Shown here: in pieces, positions 35,228 to 43,882 of the stretch | Numbering within the stretch: the first letter of the stretch is position 1 | Layout: each line of letters opens with the position of its first letter | Source of the DNA: Melioribacter sp051488685 | GTDB taxonomy: Bacteria; Bacteroidota; Ignavibacteria; Ignavibacteriales; Melioribacteraceae | DNA length: 64,000 nt | Direction: 5' to 3' | Assembly (NCBI RefSeq): GCF_051488685.1 | Contig: NZ_JBPSEH010000001.1 | Span: 434,001 to 498,000, forward strand | Notes under the pieces: generated by a model | What the model was told of the DNA's origin: nothing | Database searches by the model: none | What the model saw: the letters and a program-made list of their open reading frames with translations, nothing else | Made by a program: the position numbers and the translations under genes

Positions 35228-38170
35228 TTATTTCACCAACAGCATTGCCCTCGTTAATTCCGTATTATCCGAAATAAGTCGGTAGAAATAAATACCCGCA
35301 GAGAGATCGGCGGCGTCGAAAAAAACAGAATAATCTCCTGGTTTATGATGTCGATGTGCCAGAGTTTTTACTTCCCTGCCGAGCACGTCATAAACTTTCA
35401 GCGACACAAAACTTTCTCGTCCAACTGTGTATTCAATTTGAGTGGAAGGATTAAAAGGATTTGGATAATTTTGCATCAATTTGTAACCGTATGATTTAAA
35501 AACTCCCTCTTCTATAGAAGTAGGGACACCTTCGCCGTAAGCTTCCACTCCGTACCAGAGAGTTTTGTACGTCGATTGATTAAGGTTAACGATAAAACAA
35601 TTCGACGAATTTGGCTTCACAATGAAAGCTTTCGAGTGGTCTTCCTCCCCTTTGTTATTAAGCGGAATTATTTTTATTGAATCGGCATGAAGTGTTAATT
35701 CTAAATAAATATCGAGTGGTTGAATTTCGGTCGTACTATTACCCCAGTTGTTTTTCAAAGTGGTGTTATTGTTATACCAGACCATGCCGCTGTTTTGTAT
35801 TTTTGATGCAATGGTAATAAGCGATTTTCTCGAATGTAGAAGCGAGTCATCGTTTAACGATAGCCAGGTAATAACACCGAAATCATTTCCCGACCCTGAT
35901 TGTTTCACTTTTATAGCACTTCCTTCAACGTTCTTTAATTGAGAAAGATAGCCACCCAGACCGATGAATCTTTCAGTTAGAATGACGAATATTCCTTTAT
36001 TAGCATCCCACTCAATTTCGCCCGTATCAGTTTTGTATGGATTTGAAGGAGATTGCTCAAGTGTTTCAAAATCTGTTGTATGGTCGCCAAAATATGTTTC
36101 TGTTTTGATCGAATGTTTCAATGCAAGCTTTCTATCGAAATAAGTAGGGCCAGTCCACCCTGCAGCGTCTTTGGATGGCATACTATAAATAGTGTCGGCA
36201 GTGTAAGAAAGATATATCGGATTTGAAGACGGTTTAACTAGTTCATTCCTGAATACATGAGCAATCGTTGGAAAGAACGACATTAAAACCGAATTACGGT
36301 TGATGGCAAAAAAATTGTTAATTCTATCGATACCCCAGTCGTAAGCCTCGTCGTATGCAAAATACATAAATCCATCTGCGTCATTGAATGATGCATAGCC
36401 GGTAGAAAAGAGAACCGATTCGACCTGGTATCGATTTGGAAAAGCGTGGTTGTATTCGCTTACTGTAAAAGGTTTCCCTTTGATTGGCACTCCCGCAAAC
36501 AATGCAGGAATTATCCCGCCGTTAATATCTTTTACCATTGGTGTATTATTTATCAACCAGTCGGTCGACGACCAGGGCTCGTTGGGAAATTGTGGATGAT
36601 CCCAGTAGGCATGATTATCGACATAATTACCATCGGACATTGCGGCTAAATCTGCCGTACCTGTATTCCAGTTAGTAGTTAAAATCGGAACTTTAACGCC
36701 TAATGTATCTTTTAGATATGCTATCATTTCTTTAAAATATTGACGTTCCAGAGAGATATAAAATTCCGACATATCTTTAATACGTTGTGAAGAAAATTGA
36801 ACTGCTTTACTATAGTCGATCCTTCTTACATTTCCTGAAGCAAGTGATTCTCCCTCGCGCAATCCTTCAAGCCCGGCAGATCTAAATCTGATATTGTCGA
36901 ACCAGTAGGTATTGATTTCCAGACCTAAATTGAATGAAAGGCGTGTATGTCCATTATTATCCTCCGGCGCCCTGAAGCTGAAGGAAAACTCCTGCCAATC
37001 TGAATTCAAATTAAGAGTTATACCCGAATAATAGGTATATGGGGAACTATCGTTCATTACACTTACACTTATTTGTGTCGGCGAACTTGACATAGCAGCA
37101 AAGTTGATTGTATACGTAGAATCTTTTTTAATAGTCGCGTAAGGAAATTTAAATTGAATATGCCAGTTCTGATCGGACGATTTTGTTACTTCCACCTTGG
37201 CACTTTTACTGCCATTGAACGATACGTTCGAATCGATTGAAAAAAATGCAGATGCTCCTGAATGTTGCTCCAGCTGCCACCTTCCTTTCGAACCGGATTC
37301 GAAACTTCCATCATCAATTTGTTCGTCGATACCTGTTTCTTTTGTGTTACTGTTCCAGGCATTTTTTAATGCTTCGTCGTTTTTATATTTTTCTCGAAGA
37401 AAGTCGATCCACAAACTGTCGAGCATTTTCGAATATCTATAAGGCAATTCCCCGCCCTCGGAAATTGGTTTGAGATTGTCCTCGCGCCAGAATCGATAGA
37501 GAGAATTTTCGTTAGTAATTTCGAGCATTGCCATTACGGGGTCGTCCTTCAAAGGTAGACCAGTATAAGGATTTACATGCGTAAGTAGCTGGTGTGCATA
37601 TTCTTTATGCAGACTTTTAATGTATGGGTCGAAAAAATTTACTCCCTTTCCAAATTCTGGTAACGAATCGTATGACGGCACATTGTCGTTAATTCTGAAT
37701 GTACGCGACACATGGAGGTTCATATTAATATAAATTCCGTTGCGTTTCAATTTGTCAATCAGATTTTCGAGAATATCGAGATAATGCGAATTAAGTTCTC
37801 GCGTCGAAGTTTTACCCAACAGACTGCGCTCAGACCATGGATTGTCTAAGTGATGAAGTCGAACGAGATTAATGCCAAATTTGCGCATTCTGCCGGCAAG
37901 TAATTCACATTTATCCTGAGGAGGGAATGCAGCGTCGGCTCCTAAATTTGTACCCCAGAATCGTACTCGTTCTCCGTTAAGACTAAAATGGCCTTCGTCG
38001 TCTATTGTGATAAAATCCTTTATTTCTTTCACTGGAAATTTTGGTAGAAAATTTACTGACACTGTATCTTCTGAGGGAAGATAAAAATTAAATCCACCAG
38101 TGAAGTTCTGTGCAATGAGAGATGTTAAAGGAAGTAATAAAACAACAAGTAATTGCTTTAATAATTTCAT
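35228..38170 (-). CDS. T9SS-exported GH-A (GH5-like) glycoside hydrolase with inserted CBM
   Basis: The 980-residue protein has a signal peptide (about 1-21). A TIM-barrel hydrolase of clan GH-A follows (about 50-280 and 445-650). The predicted acid/base is E221 (LEITNENSLYRFW) and the nucleophile is E582 (FTVSEYNHAFP). Between these halves sits a jelly-roll carbohydrate-binding module (about 283-430; DDGSFESGSKGRWQLE...YWFDNIRF), CBM4/9-like. A beta-rich region follows, then a T9SS type A sorting domain (about 895-980; NYPNPFNPST and SAGIYFYRL). It is likely a surface or secreted beta-glucan/mannan-type enzyme. It lies 11 bases after the GH5 lipoprotein gene and ends the locus. Exact GH family is uncertain. 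Confidence 0.82.
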   Translation of the reverse strand: MKLLKQLLVVLLLPLTSLIAQNFTGGFNFYLPSEDTVSVNFLPKFPVKEIKDFITIDDEGHFSLNGERVRFWGTNLGADAAFPPQDKCELLAGRMRKFGINLVRLHHLDNPWSERSLLGKTSTRELNSHYLDILENLIDKLKRNGIYINMNLHVSRTFRINDNVPSYDSLPEFGKGVNFFDPYIKSLHKEYAHQLLTHVNPYTGLPLKDDPVMAMLEITNENSLYRFWREDNLKPISEGGELPYRYSKMLDSLWIDFLREKYKNDEALKNAWNSNTKETGIDEQIDDGSFESGSKGRWQLEQHSGASAFFSIDSNVSFNGSKSAKVEVTKSSDQNWHIQFKFPYATIKKDSTYTINFAAMSSSPTQISVSVMNDSSPYTYYSGITLNLNSDWQEFSFSFRAPEDNNGHTRLSFNLGLEINTYWFDNIRFRSAGLEGLREGESLASGNVRRIDYSKAVQFSSQRIKDMSEFYISLERQYFKEMIAYLKDTLGVKVPILTTNWNTGTADLAAMSDGNYVDNHAYWDHPQFPNEPWSSTDWLINNTPMVKDINGGIIPALFAGVPIKGKPFTVSEYNHAFPNRYQVESVLFSTGYASFNDADGFMYFAYDEAYDWGIDRINNFFAINRNSVLMSFFPTIAHVFRNELVKPSSNPIYLSYTADTIYSMPSKDAAGWTGPTYFDRKLALKHSIKTETYFGDHTTDFETLEQSPSNPYKTDTGEIEWDANKGIFVILTERFIGLGGYLSQLKNVEGSAIKVKQSGSGNDFGVITWLSLNDDSLLHSRKSLITIASKIQNSGMVWYNNNTTLKNNWGNSTTEIQPLDIYLELTLHADSIKIIPLNNKGEEDHSKAFIVKPNSSNCFIVNLNQSTYKTLWYGVEAYGEGVPTSIEEGVFKSYGYKLMQNYPNPFNPSTQIEYTVGRESFVSLKVYDVLGREVKTLAHRHHKPGDYSVFFDAADLSAGIYFYRLISDNTELTRAMLLVK

Positions 38171-38181
38171 AAATGCTCTGT

Positions 38182-39207
38182 TTACTTAATTAATTCAAAT
38201 AAGTAAGAATTTTTTGTACGGATGTAATTTCTGATAGTTTTACCGGACAATGTGAGATTCGATTCACTCCATCCACCCGTAGCTGCAGCTCCAGGTACTA
38301 ACGCAGCCGAGCTCTCATTCTTATCCATTATCGACCAATTACAATTACTCAATTTATTTTTTTCCATAAAGTCGAACCAGAGATTTGCTTCGTTCATGTC
38401 GATATTTCCGTCGCCACTTGCCTCGCTCAGTCCGTATTCAGTTACAAACAAAGCGACCCCCTTTGCAAGTGCGCTTGAAGCTTTCGTTCTGTTAGGTTGT
38501 TTGTGAGTGCTGGAATAAAAATGGAGTGAATAGGCAACGTTGATATCATCAATCGGATCTTTTGCGGCAATATCCACATCCTGCGACCACGTGGAATTTC
38601 CCACTACAATTAAATTATCAGGGTCGTATTCTCTAATTGTTTTTATAACTTCAACTGCATACGGCTTAATTGTTTTGCTCCACGAAACTTGCATCGGTTC
38701 GTTATAAATTTCATATATTAGGTTAGGCCTGTCACCATACTTCTGTGCAAGCAATTTGAAGAACTCTTTAGCTTCTTTGAGGTGGTTTTCGGCGTGATGG
38801 TCGTGCCAGTCGACAATTACATAAATACCGAGATTAATAGCCGCATTTATAATTGTTTCAGCCTTCTGCATTTCAGTTTCGGGATTGGAAAGATATCCAC
38901 CACTTTCGATTCCAATTGAAGCTCTTACAACAGTACACTTCCAGTCATCTCGCAGCCATTTAATACATTCTTCATTATAATATTTCCCACCCCATTGACT
39001 CCAGAACAAACTCATACCTCTCAGTACAACCGTTGTATCAGCTTTGCCGACAATTTTATTTCCGTCTACTTTCAAAGGTCCAATTAATTCAACAATTGTT
39101 TTGGGAGTGAAATTTTCTTCAGGATTAGTAACCGCCGAATTTTCATCTCCACAATTGAGTAAGGAAAATGAAGTAATTATTATAAGAATAATATTTTTAA
39201 TGGACAT
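38182..39207 (-). CDS. GH5 endoglucanase-like lipoprotein
   Basis: The 341-residue protein has a lipoprotein signal with lipobox LLNC (C19). A single GH5 barrel follows. The motif VDWHDHHAENH lies after beta 3, the acid/base is E170 in IYEIYNEP, and the nucleophile is E257 in FVTEYGLS. This resembles subfamily 2 cellulases that cut internal beta-1,4-glucan bonds. The lipid anchor suggests a membrane-bound, periplasm- or surface-facing enzyme. GAGGG precedes the start. It lies 14 bases after the GH3 gene and 11 bases before the T9SS enzyme, so GH3-GH5-GH-A form one operon. Confidence 0.92.
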   Translation of the reverse strand: MSIKNIILIIITSFSLLNCGDENSAVTNPEENFTPKTIVELIGPLKVDGNKIVGKADTTVVLRGMSLFWSQWGGKYYNEECIKWLRDDWKCTVVRASIGIESGGYLSNPETEMQKAETIINAAINLGIYVIVDWHDHHAENHLKEAKEFFKLLAQKYGDRPNLIYEIYNEPMQVSWSKTIKPYAVEVIKTIREYDPDNLIVVGNSTWSQDVDIAAKDPIDDINVAYSLHFYSSTHKQPNRTKASSALAKGVALFVTEYGLSEASGDGNIDMNEANLWFDFMEKNKLSNCNWSIMDKNESSAALVPGAAATGGWSESNLTLSGKTIRNYIRTKNSYLFELIK

Positions 39208-39221
39208 TATCCCTCTTAATT

Positions 39222-41432
39222 TTAATTAATCAGTTCAAATTCTGTTTCCAGCAGGTCTTTCGAATTAGGCCCTACCATAAGTTTGAATTTACCTGGCTCA
39301 AGCAGATAATTCATATTTACATCAAAAAATTTCAAGCGGTCAACGGGCAGTTCGAATTCAACAGTTTTTGTTTCTCCTGGCTTCAAACTAATTTTCTTGA
39401 AATCTTTCAATTCTTTCACAGGACGTGTAACACTTGCAACTAAGTCCCTTATATAAACCTGAACAATTTCCTTTGCTTCATATTTGCCAGTGTTAGTTAC
39501 ATCGACACTGAACTTAACAGAATCGTCACTTTTAACTTTGTCGGTTTTCAATTTTAAATTAGAATACTCGAAAGTGGTATAACTGAGGCCATAACCGAAT
39601 GGGTAAAGAGGTTCTAAACTGAAGTCGATATAATATGAAGTAAAGCGTGGATTTTCGGGATTGTATGGGCGGCCAGTGTTTTTATGGTTGTAGTAGAGTG
39701 GAATTTGACCAACTCCTTTCGGGAACGTGACTGTGAGTTTTCCACACGGAACATAATCGCCAAAAAGTATATCAGCAATGACGCTGCCATGTTCGCAACC
39801 GAGATACCACGATTCAATAATCGCAGGAATATTTTCAGATATCCAGTTAATTGTCAAAGGTCTGCCGTTCATTAAAATTGCTACCACAGGCTTACCGGTC
39901 TTTTTAATTTCTTTAATCAATTCTTCCTGAACGCCGGGTAAATCGAGCATGGCTTTCGAATGTGCTTCACCGCTCATGTCGCGTGTTTCTCCAATTACAA
40001 CTATTGCCACATCAGATCGATTAACGGCATCGATAGCTTCTTTAAATCCAGATTTATCGTTACTGCGTACTTTGCATCCTTCTGCATAATTTATTTTAAT
40101 TCTGTCGCCGACTTTATTTTTTAATCCTTCGAGAATCGATACGACAGTTTCTGGAGTTCCTTGCTGTGCCCAAGGTCCAAGCGGGTCGTCTTTTGAGGCT
40201 GCTAATTCGCCAATTAATGCTATCGATTTGATATTCTTATTCAAAGGAAGCAAATTGTTCTCGTTCTTGAGTAATACAACCGACTCAAGTGCCACTTGCT
40301 TTGACGCCCTTCGTAAGTCTTCGCTCAGTGTAACTCTGGCTTCGCGTTCGGAATTGCAATATTTGTATGGATCGTCAAACAAACCAAGTTTGAACTTAGC
40401 TTTCAGGATCCTTCTTACAGCATCATCAATATATTTAATATCGACTTTCCCCTCTTTCACAAGTTCGGCAAGATAATTGTGGTATCCGTTACTTTCCATA
40501 TCCATATCGATCGAAGCTTCAATTGCAATTTTTGTTGCTTCTTTCAAATCGTTAGCAATTCCATGAATAAGAAATTCACCAATTGTATTCCAATCGGTTA
40601 ATACAAATGCATCCGACTGCCATTCGTTCCTCAGTATTTGAGTCAACAATAATTTGTTTGCAGAAGATGGAACGCCGCCAATTTCATTGAATGCTGACAT
40701 CAAAGAACCGACGCCTGCATCGACTGCAGCTTTGAAAGGTGGAAGATAAATTTCTCTCAATGTACGCTCTGAAATGTCCACAGTATTATAGTCTTTTCCT
40801 CCTTCAACAGCTCCGTATGCAGCGAAATGCTTGGCGCAAGCGAGTATAGTATTTTCATCATTTAAATTTTTCCCTTGATATCCTTTAACACGTGCGGCAG
40901 CCATTACTGAACCGAGATACGGGTCTTCACCGCTCCCTTCCATAATTCTTCCCCATCTCGGATCTCTGGCTATATCGACCATTGGACTGAATGTCCAGTG
41001 AACGCCTGCAGCCGAAGTTTCAATTGCCTGCATACGTGCCGAAAACTCGACTAATTCAGGATTCCAGCTACATGCCTCGGCAAGCGGTATCGGAAAAGTG
41101 GTTTTATAACCGTGTATAACATCAAGGCCAAAAATTAAAGGAATTTTCAGTCTACTTTCTTCTACAGCTATTTTTTGAAGTTGCCTGGTTTGTTCAGCAC
41201 CTACTATATTCAAAAACGAACCAATTTTTCCCTGTCTTACCAGTTCTTCGTGTCCCTCTTTCGGTTTCCTTGTTTCTGTGCCTGTGTCCCATCCCGCACT
41301 GTATTGAACTAATTGACCAACCTTTTCATCGAGCGTCATCAATGCAAGCACCGAATCGACTTTTTGTTCGAGAGTTTTACTTTGTGCGTATAGAAGTGAC
41401 CCTATAAAAAATAAAAGAAAATATTTTTTCAT
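39222..41432 (-). CDS. bglX: GH3 beta-glucosidase, periplasmic
   Basis: The 736-residue protein has a signal peptide (about 1-17). The GH3 N-terminal barrel carries the KHFAAYGAVEGGKDYN motif and nucleophile D280 in FVLTDWN. The C-terminal alpha/beta sandwich contains the acid/base loop near RDMSGEAHSKA. A fibronectin III-like domain lies at about 645-736. This is the BglX layout and length. It would cleave cellobiose and short beta-glucans to glucose in the periplasm, feeding the ROK kinase encoded just upstream (138 bases). Confidence 0.94.
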   Translation of the reverse strand: MKKYFLLFFIGSLLYAQSKTLEQKVDSVLALMTLDEKVGQLVQYSAGWDTGTETRKPKEGHEELVRQGKIGSFLNIVGAEQTRQLQKIAVEESRLKIPLIFGLDVIHGYKTTFPIPLAEACSWNPELVEFSARMQAIETSAAGVHWTFSPMVDIARDPRWGRIMEGSGEDPYLGSVMAAARVKGYQGKNLNDENTILACAKHFAAYGAVEGGKDYNTVDISERTLREIYLPPFKAAVDAGVGSLMSAFNEIGGVPSSANKLLLTQILRNEWQSDAFVLTDWNTIGEFLIHGIANDLKEATKIAIEASIDMDMESNGYHNYLAELVKEGKVDIKYIDDAVRRILKAKFKLGLFDDPYKYCNSEREARVTLSEDLRRASKQVALESVVLLKNENNLLPLNKNIKSIALIGELAASKDDPLGPWAQQGTPETVVSILEGLKNKVGDRIKINYAEGCKVRSNDKSGFKEAIDAVNRSDVAIVVIGETRDMSGEAHSKAMLDLPGVQEELIKEIKKTGKPVVAILMNGRPLTINWISENIPAIIESWYLGCEHGSVIADILFGDYVPCGKLTVTFPKGVGQIPLYYNHKNTGRPYNPENPRFTSYYIDFSLEPLYPFGYGLSYTTFEYSNLKLKTDKVKSDDSVKFSVDVTNTGKYEAKEIVQVYIRDLVASVTRPVKELKDFKKISLKPGETKTVEFELPVDRLKFFDVNMNYLLEPGKFKLMVGPNSKDLLETEFELIN

Positions 41433-41570
41433 GACTGTTATCCTATAGATTTTCTGAGATAATTAAGACCTTACAAATAAAACAAAAAAATAATGCTCAA
41501 GATAGTTTACTTTTCTGCACACAATTTTATGAAGTTTTGAATATAAAGGATATCCCTAAGATATCATTTC

Positions 41571-42533
41571 TTATTTTTCCATTTCGTTCCATATTAAAGC
41601 TGCGGCTCCCATAATTCCGGCTCCTTTTCCGGGTAGTGCTGAAGGTATAATTTTAACCTTATTCTTGAAGATATTGAGCATATGTTTTTCCATATACTTT
41701 TTCGTCGGCTTAATTAGCAAATCACCGGCAAGAGCCAGGCCTCCGTAGAGTATGATAGCTTCGGGACTTAAATGAACGACAGTGTCTACAAGTTTAAAAC
41801 CGAGTACTTTTGCTGTAAAATCAAAAGCTTCAAGAGCCAGTTTATCTCCTTTTAGAGCGGCATTATAGATATCTTTTGCCGATAACTTTTCACAATTTAA
41901 TTTTCTCAATGTGCTGGGATATGGATATTTAGCCATTAATTCCAGAAGTGTCCTTTTTATGCCCGTTGCCGAAGCATAGGTTTCGAGGCATCCAAGTCTG
42001 CCACATCCGCACAATCTGCCATTCGGGTCGTAAGTAGTATGTCCGAGTTCACCTGCAAAGCCGTCGTTGCCATAAACTAATTTTCCATCGACGACTATTC
42101 CGCTTCCGAGTCCAGTGCCAAGTGTAATGACGACAAAATTTTTCATTCCTTTAGCCGCACCGAAGATCATTTCGCCAAGAGCAGCTGCATTTGCGTCATT
42201 TGTAATAACCACCGGTAAATCTGAGAACTCTTTAATCAATTTTACAACATTTACATTACCCCAATTTAAATTGGGCGGCATTTCCACTGTCCCTTTGTAA
42301 TAATTTGCATTCGGAGCACCAATCCCGATACCAACGAGCTCATAGTTTTTTTCAAATTTCTTAAATGACTTATCGGCAGCCTTAAATATCCTTTCAAACA
42401 ATTGCCGCGCATCTAAATCTGCTTTAGTGGGAAGTGAAGCGTCATAAATTAACTTTCCTTTTCGATCGACAAATCCAAATGCTGTATTTGTTCCCCCAAC
42501 ATCGATTCCCATAACCAACTGAATTTTGTTCAT
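41571..42533 (-). CDS. ROK family sugar kinase (probable glucokinase)
   Basis: The 320-residue cytoplasmic protein has the ATP-binding MGIDVGGTNTAFG motif, the catalytic aspartate D113 in VITNDANAAALGE, and the ROK zinc site (H165, C175, C177, C182 in CGCGRLGC). This is the standard set for glucokinase/NagK-type kinases; there is no DNA-binding domain, so it is not a ROK repressor. Its place between GH9 and GH3 genes argues for phosphorylating glucose released from cellulose and starch. AGGAG precedes ATG 42533. Confidence 0.92.
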   Translation of the reverse strand: MNKIQLVMGIDVGGTNTAFGFVDRKGKLIYDASLPTKADLDARQLFERIFKAADKSFKKFEKNYELVGIGIGAPNANYYKGTVEMPPNLNWGNVNVVKLIKEFSDLPVVITNDANAAALGEMIFGAAKGMKNFVVITLGTGLGSGIVVDGKLVYGNDGFAGELGHTTYDPNGRLCGCGRLGCLETYASATGIKRTLLELMAKYPYPSTLRKLNCEKLSAKDIYNAALKGDKLALEAFDFTAKVLGFKLVDTVVHLSPEAIILYGGLALAGDLLIKPTKKYMEKHMLNIFKNKVKIIPSALPGKGAGIMGAAALIWNEMEK

Positions 42534-43087
42534 TTTAATATTTCTCCTGTTCTCCGAAAAAAATGATAAACTAATTTATAATACAAATTTTATGCCTTAA
42601 GCAAGATATAGAAAACATCATTTTTTAGTTAAAAATGGATGACAGGTTATTAAAATAATATAAACGATTATTAATTTAATAAATTTATTAGCAGACCTAA
42701 GGATTGCACGATAAGTTCTGCTATTCGAGGACAGCCGAAAGAAAGGCTTTTGAATTGGAGTGAGATTAAAATAGATGAATAATTACTGCTACATTGTAAT
42801 AATCTGATCTTCTTGCGTTAAATGAAATGATGACTAACTTTTTCAAATTAGGATTTTTTATAATTTCCTAAATCTGGCGGTCCATTTATTATTACTGATC
42901 CAGAATTATATATATCGTTTAGCTTTTTGAAAAACGTTCATTTGAAAAAATTTTAGTTAAGCATATATCTTAAATAATGGCTGAGTAATCGAACATAGAA
43001 TATAAAACAAACTTGCGCAACCAGTACTGCAATCTGTGCCCGATGTTAATCGGGAAAGCATCGAGAAAATTAATCATAATTACAAAG
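42534..43087. other. AT-rich intergenic region, no gene seen
   Basis: These 554 bases separate the ROK kinase gene from the CBM9-like lipoprotein gene, both on the minus strand. They probably hold the promoter for the ROK-GH3-GH5 run. The only structure is a short hairpin CCCGAT/ATCGGG near 43038-43053. It lies on the lipoprotein gene's 3' side but lacks a T run. A short plus-strand frame near 42710-42780 has slight integrase-like character, too weak to call. Confidence 0.4.
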
Positions 43088-43819
43088 TCACTGAATTAAT
43101 TTCAGAGAGAATTCAAGTTCAATAGGTTCAATCATACTGGCGAACCTTGGTAAACGGCTTCCGATACGATTTCCCCTCATACCTCCTTCAAAATCGGCGG
43201 GCATTTTAGTAGGTTCTTCAGTTTCGAGTTTCATTAAAATTACCTTATCCTTATCAGTTTTAATCAATCCAGTATCAACCGGAAGTTTAAGTTCGTAAAC
43301 AAATTCTGATTTAAGCTGATTTATTTCCGCCTTAATTCCATATTTATTCTCGGATTTATTAATTAATGTCAGAGGATAATTTTCTTCGTTTACAATTTCA
43401 ATCTCTTTTTGATTCTCCAAAAATTTGTGTAATCGCTCTTCGAACATTTTTCTCATTTCATCTCTGTCCATCAACATTTCTCTGTTAAAATCCTCGCGTA
43501 TTCTTTCTCGATAGACCATCGGAAACTTAAGACCGATTTTATGATTATCGGATTCAATCCACAATGTAAGTCCTCCTCTTAATACGGGCAAAAAACTTCT
43601 GAATTCCTTGAAAATGAAACAAAGATATAGATTGTCCTTGTCGTTTGTATAAGCGACTCCGATATTTTTTTCGTCGAAATTAAAAAACTTACCGTTCCAT
43701 TCGGAAGGATTAGCATCAATTACAACATTTGTTACTTCGCTCTTTTCGAGAAGAGTTGCAGATGAGCACGCAAAAATAATAAGAGGTAAAAATATTACAC
43801 ACCATCTTATATTTTTCAT
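43088..43819 (-). CDS. Lipoprotein with CBM9/DOMON-like N-terminal region
   Basis: The 243-residue protein has a lipoprotein signal with cysteine in the IIFACSS lipobox. A beta-rich start follows (VVIDANPSEWNGKFFNFDEKN, then VAYTNDKDNLYLCFIF). This resembles carbohydrate-binding family 9/DOMON-like modules, which bind sugar ends. A charged Met/Arg-rich central segment (about 105-145) and a basic segment (GGMRGNRIGSRLPRF) are unusual. It lies 63 bases after the GH9 gene. A role in holding cellulose oligosaccharides at the membrane is a guess. The domain call is moderate; the lipobox is clear. Confidence 0.65.
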   Translation of the reverse strand: MKNIRWCVIFLPLIIFACSSATLLEKSEVTNVVIDANPSEWNGKFFNFDEKNIGVAYTNDKDNLYLCFIFKEFRSFLPVLRGGLTLWIESDNHKIGLKFPMVYRERIREDFNREMLMDRDEMRKMFEERLHKFLENQKEIEIVNEENYPLTLINKSENKYGIKAEINQLKSEFVYELKLPVDTGLIKTDKDKVILMKLETEEPTKMPADFEGGMRGNRIGSRLPRFASMIEPIELEFSLKLIQ

Positions 43820-43882
43820 AATTAACCCCGTTTAATTTTTTATTTTTTGACAAATAGAGTCCAAGCAGGGTTTACAATTTTT

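Noticed and set aside
42710..42781. Short frame with slight tyrosine-recombinase likeness (RLLNWSEIKIDE)
   Set aside because: Only about 24 codons, no neighbouring catalytic motifs, no ribosome-binding site; too weak to call an integrase remnant.
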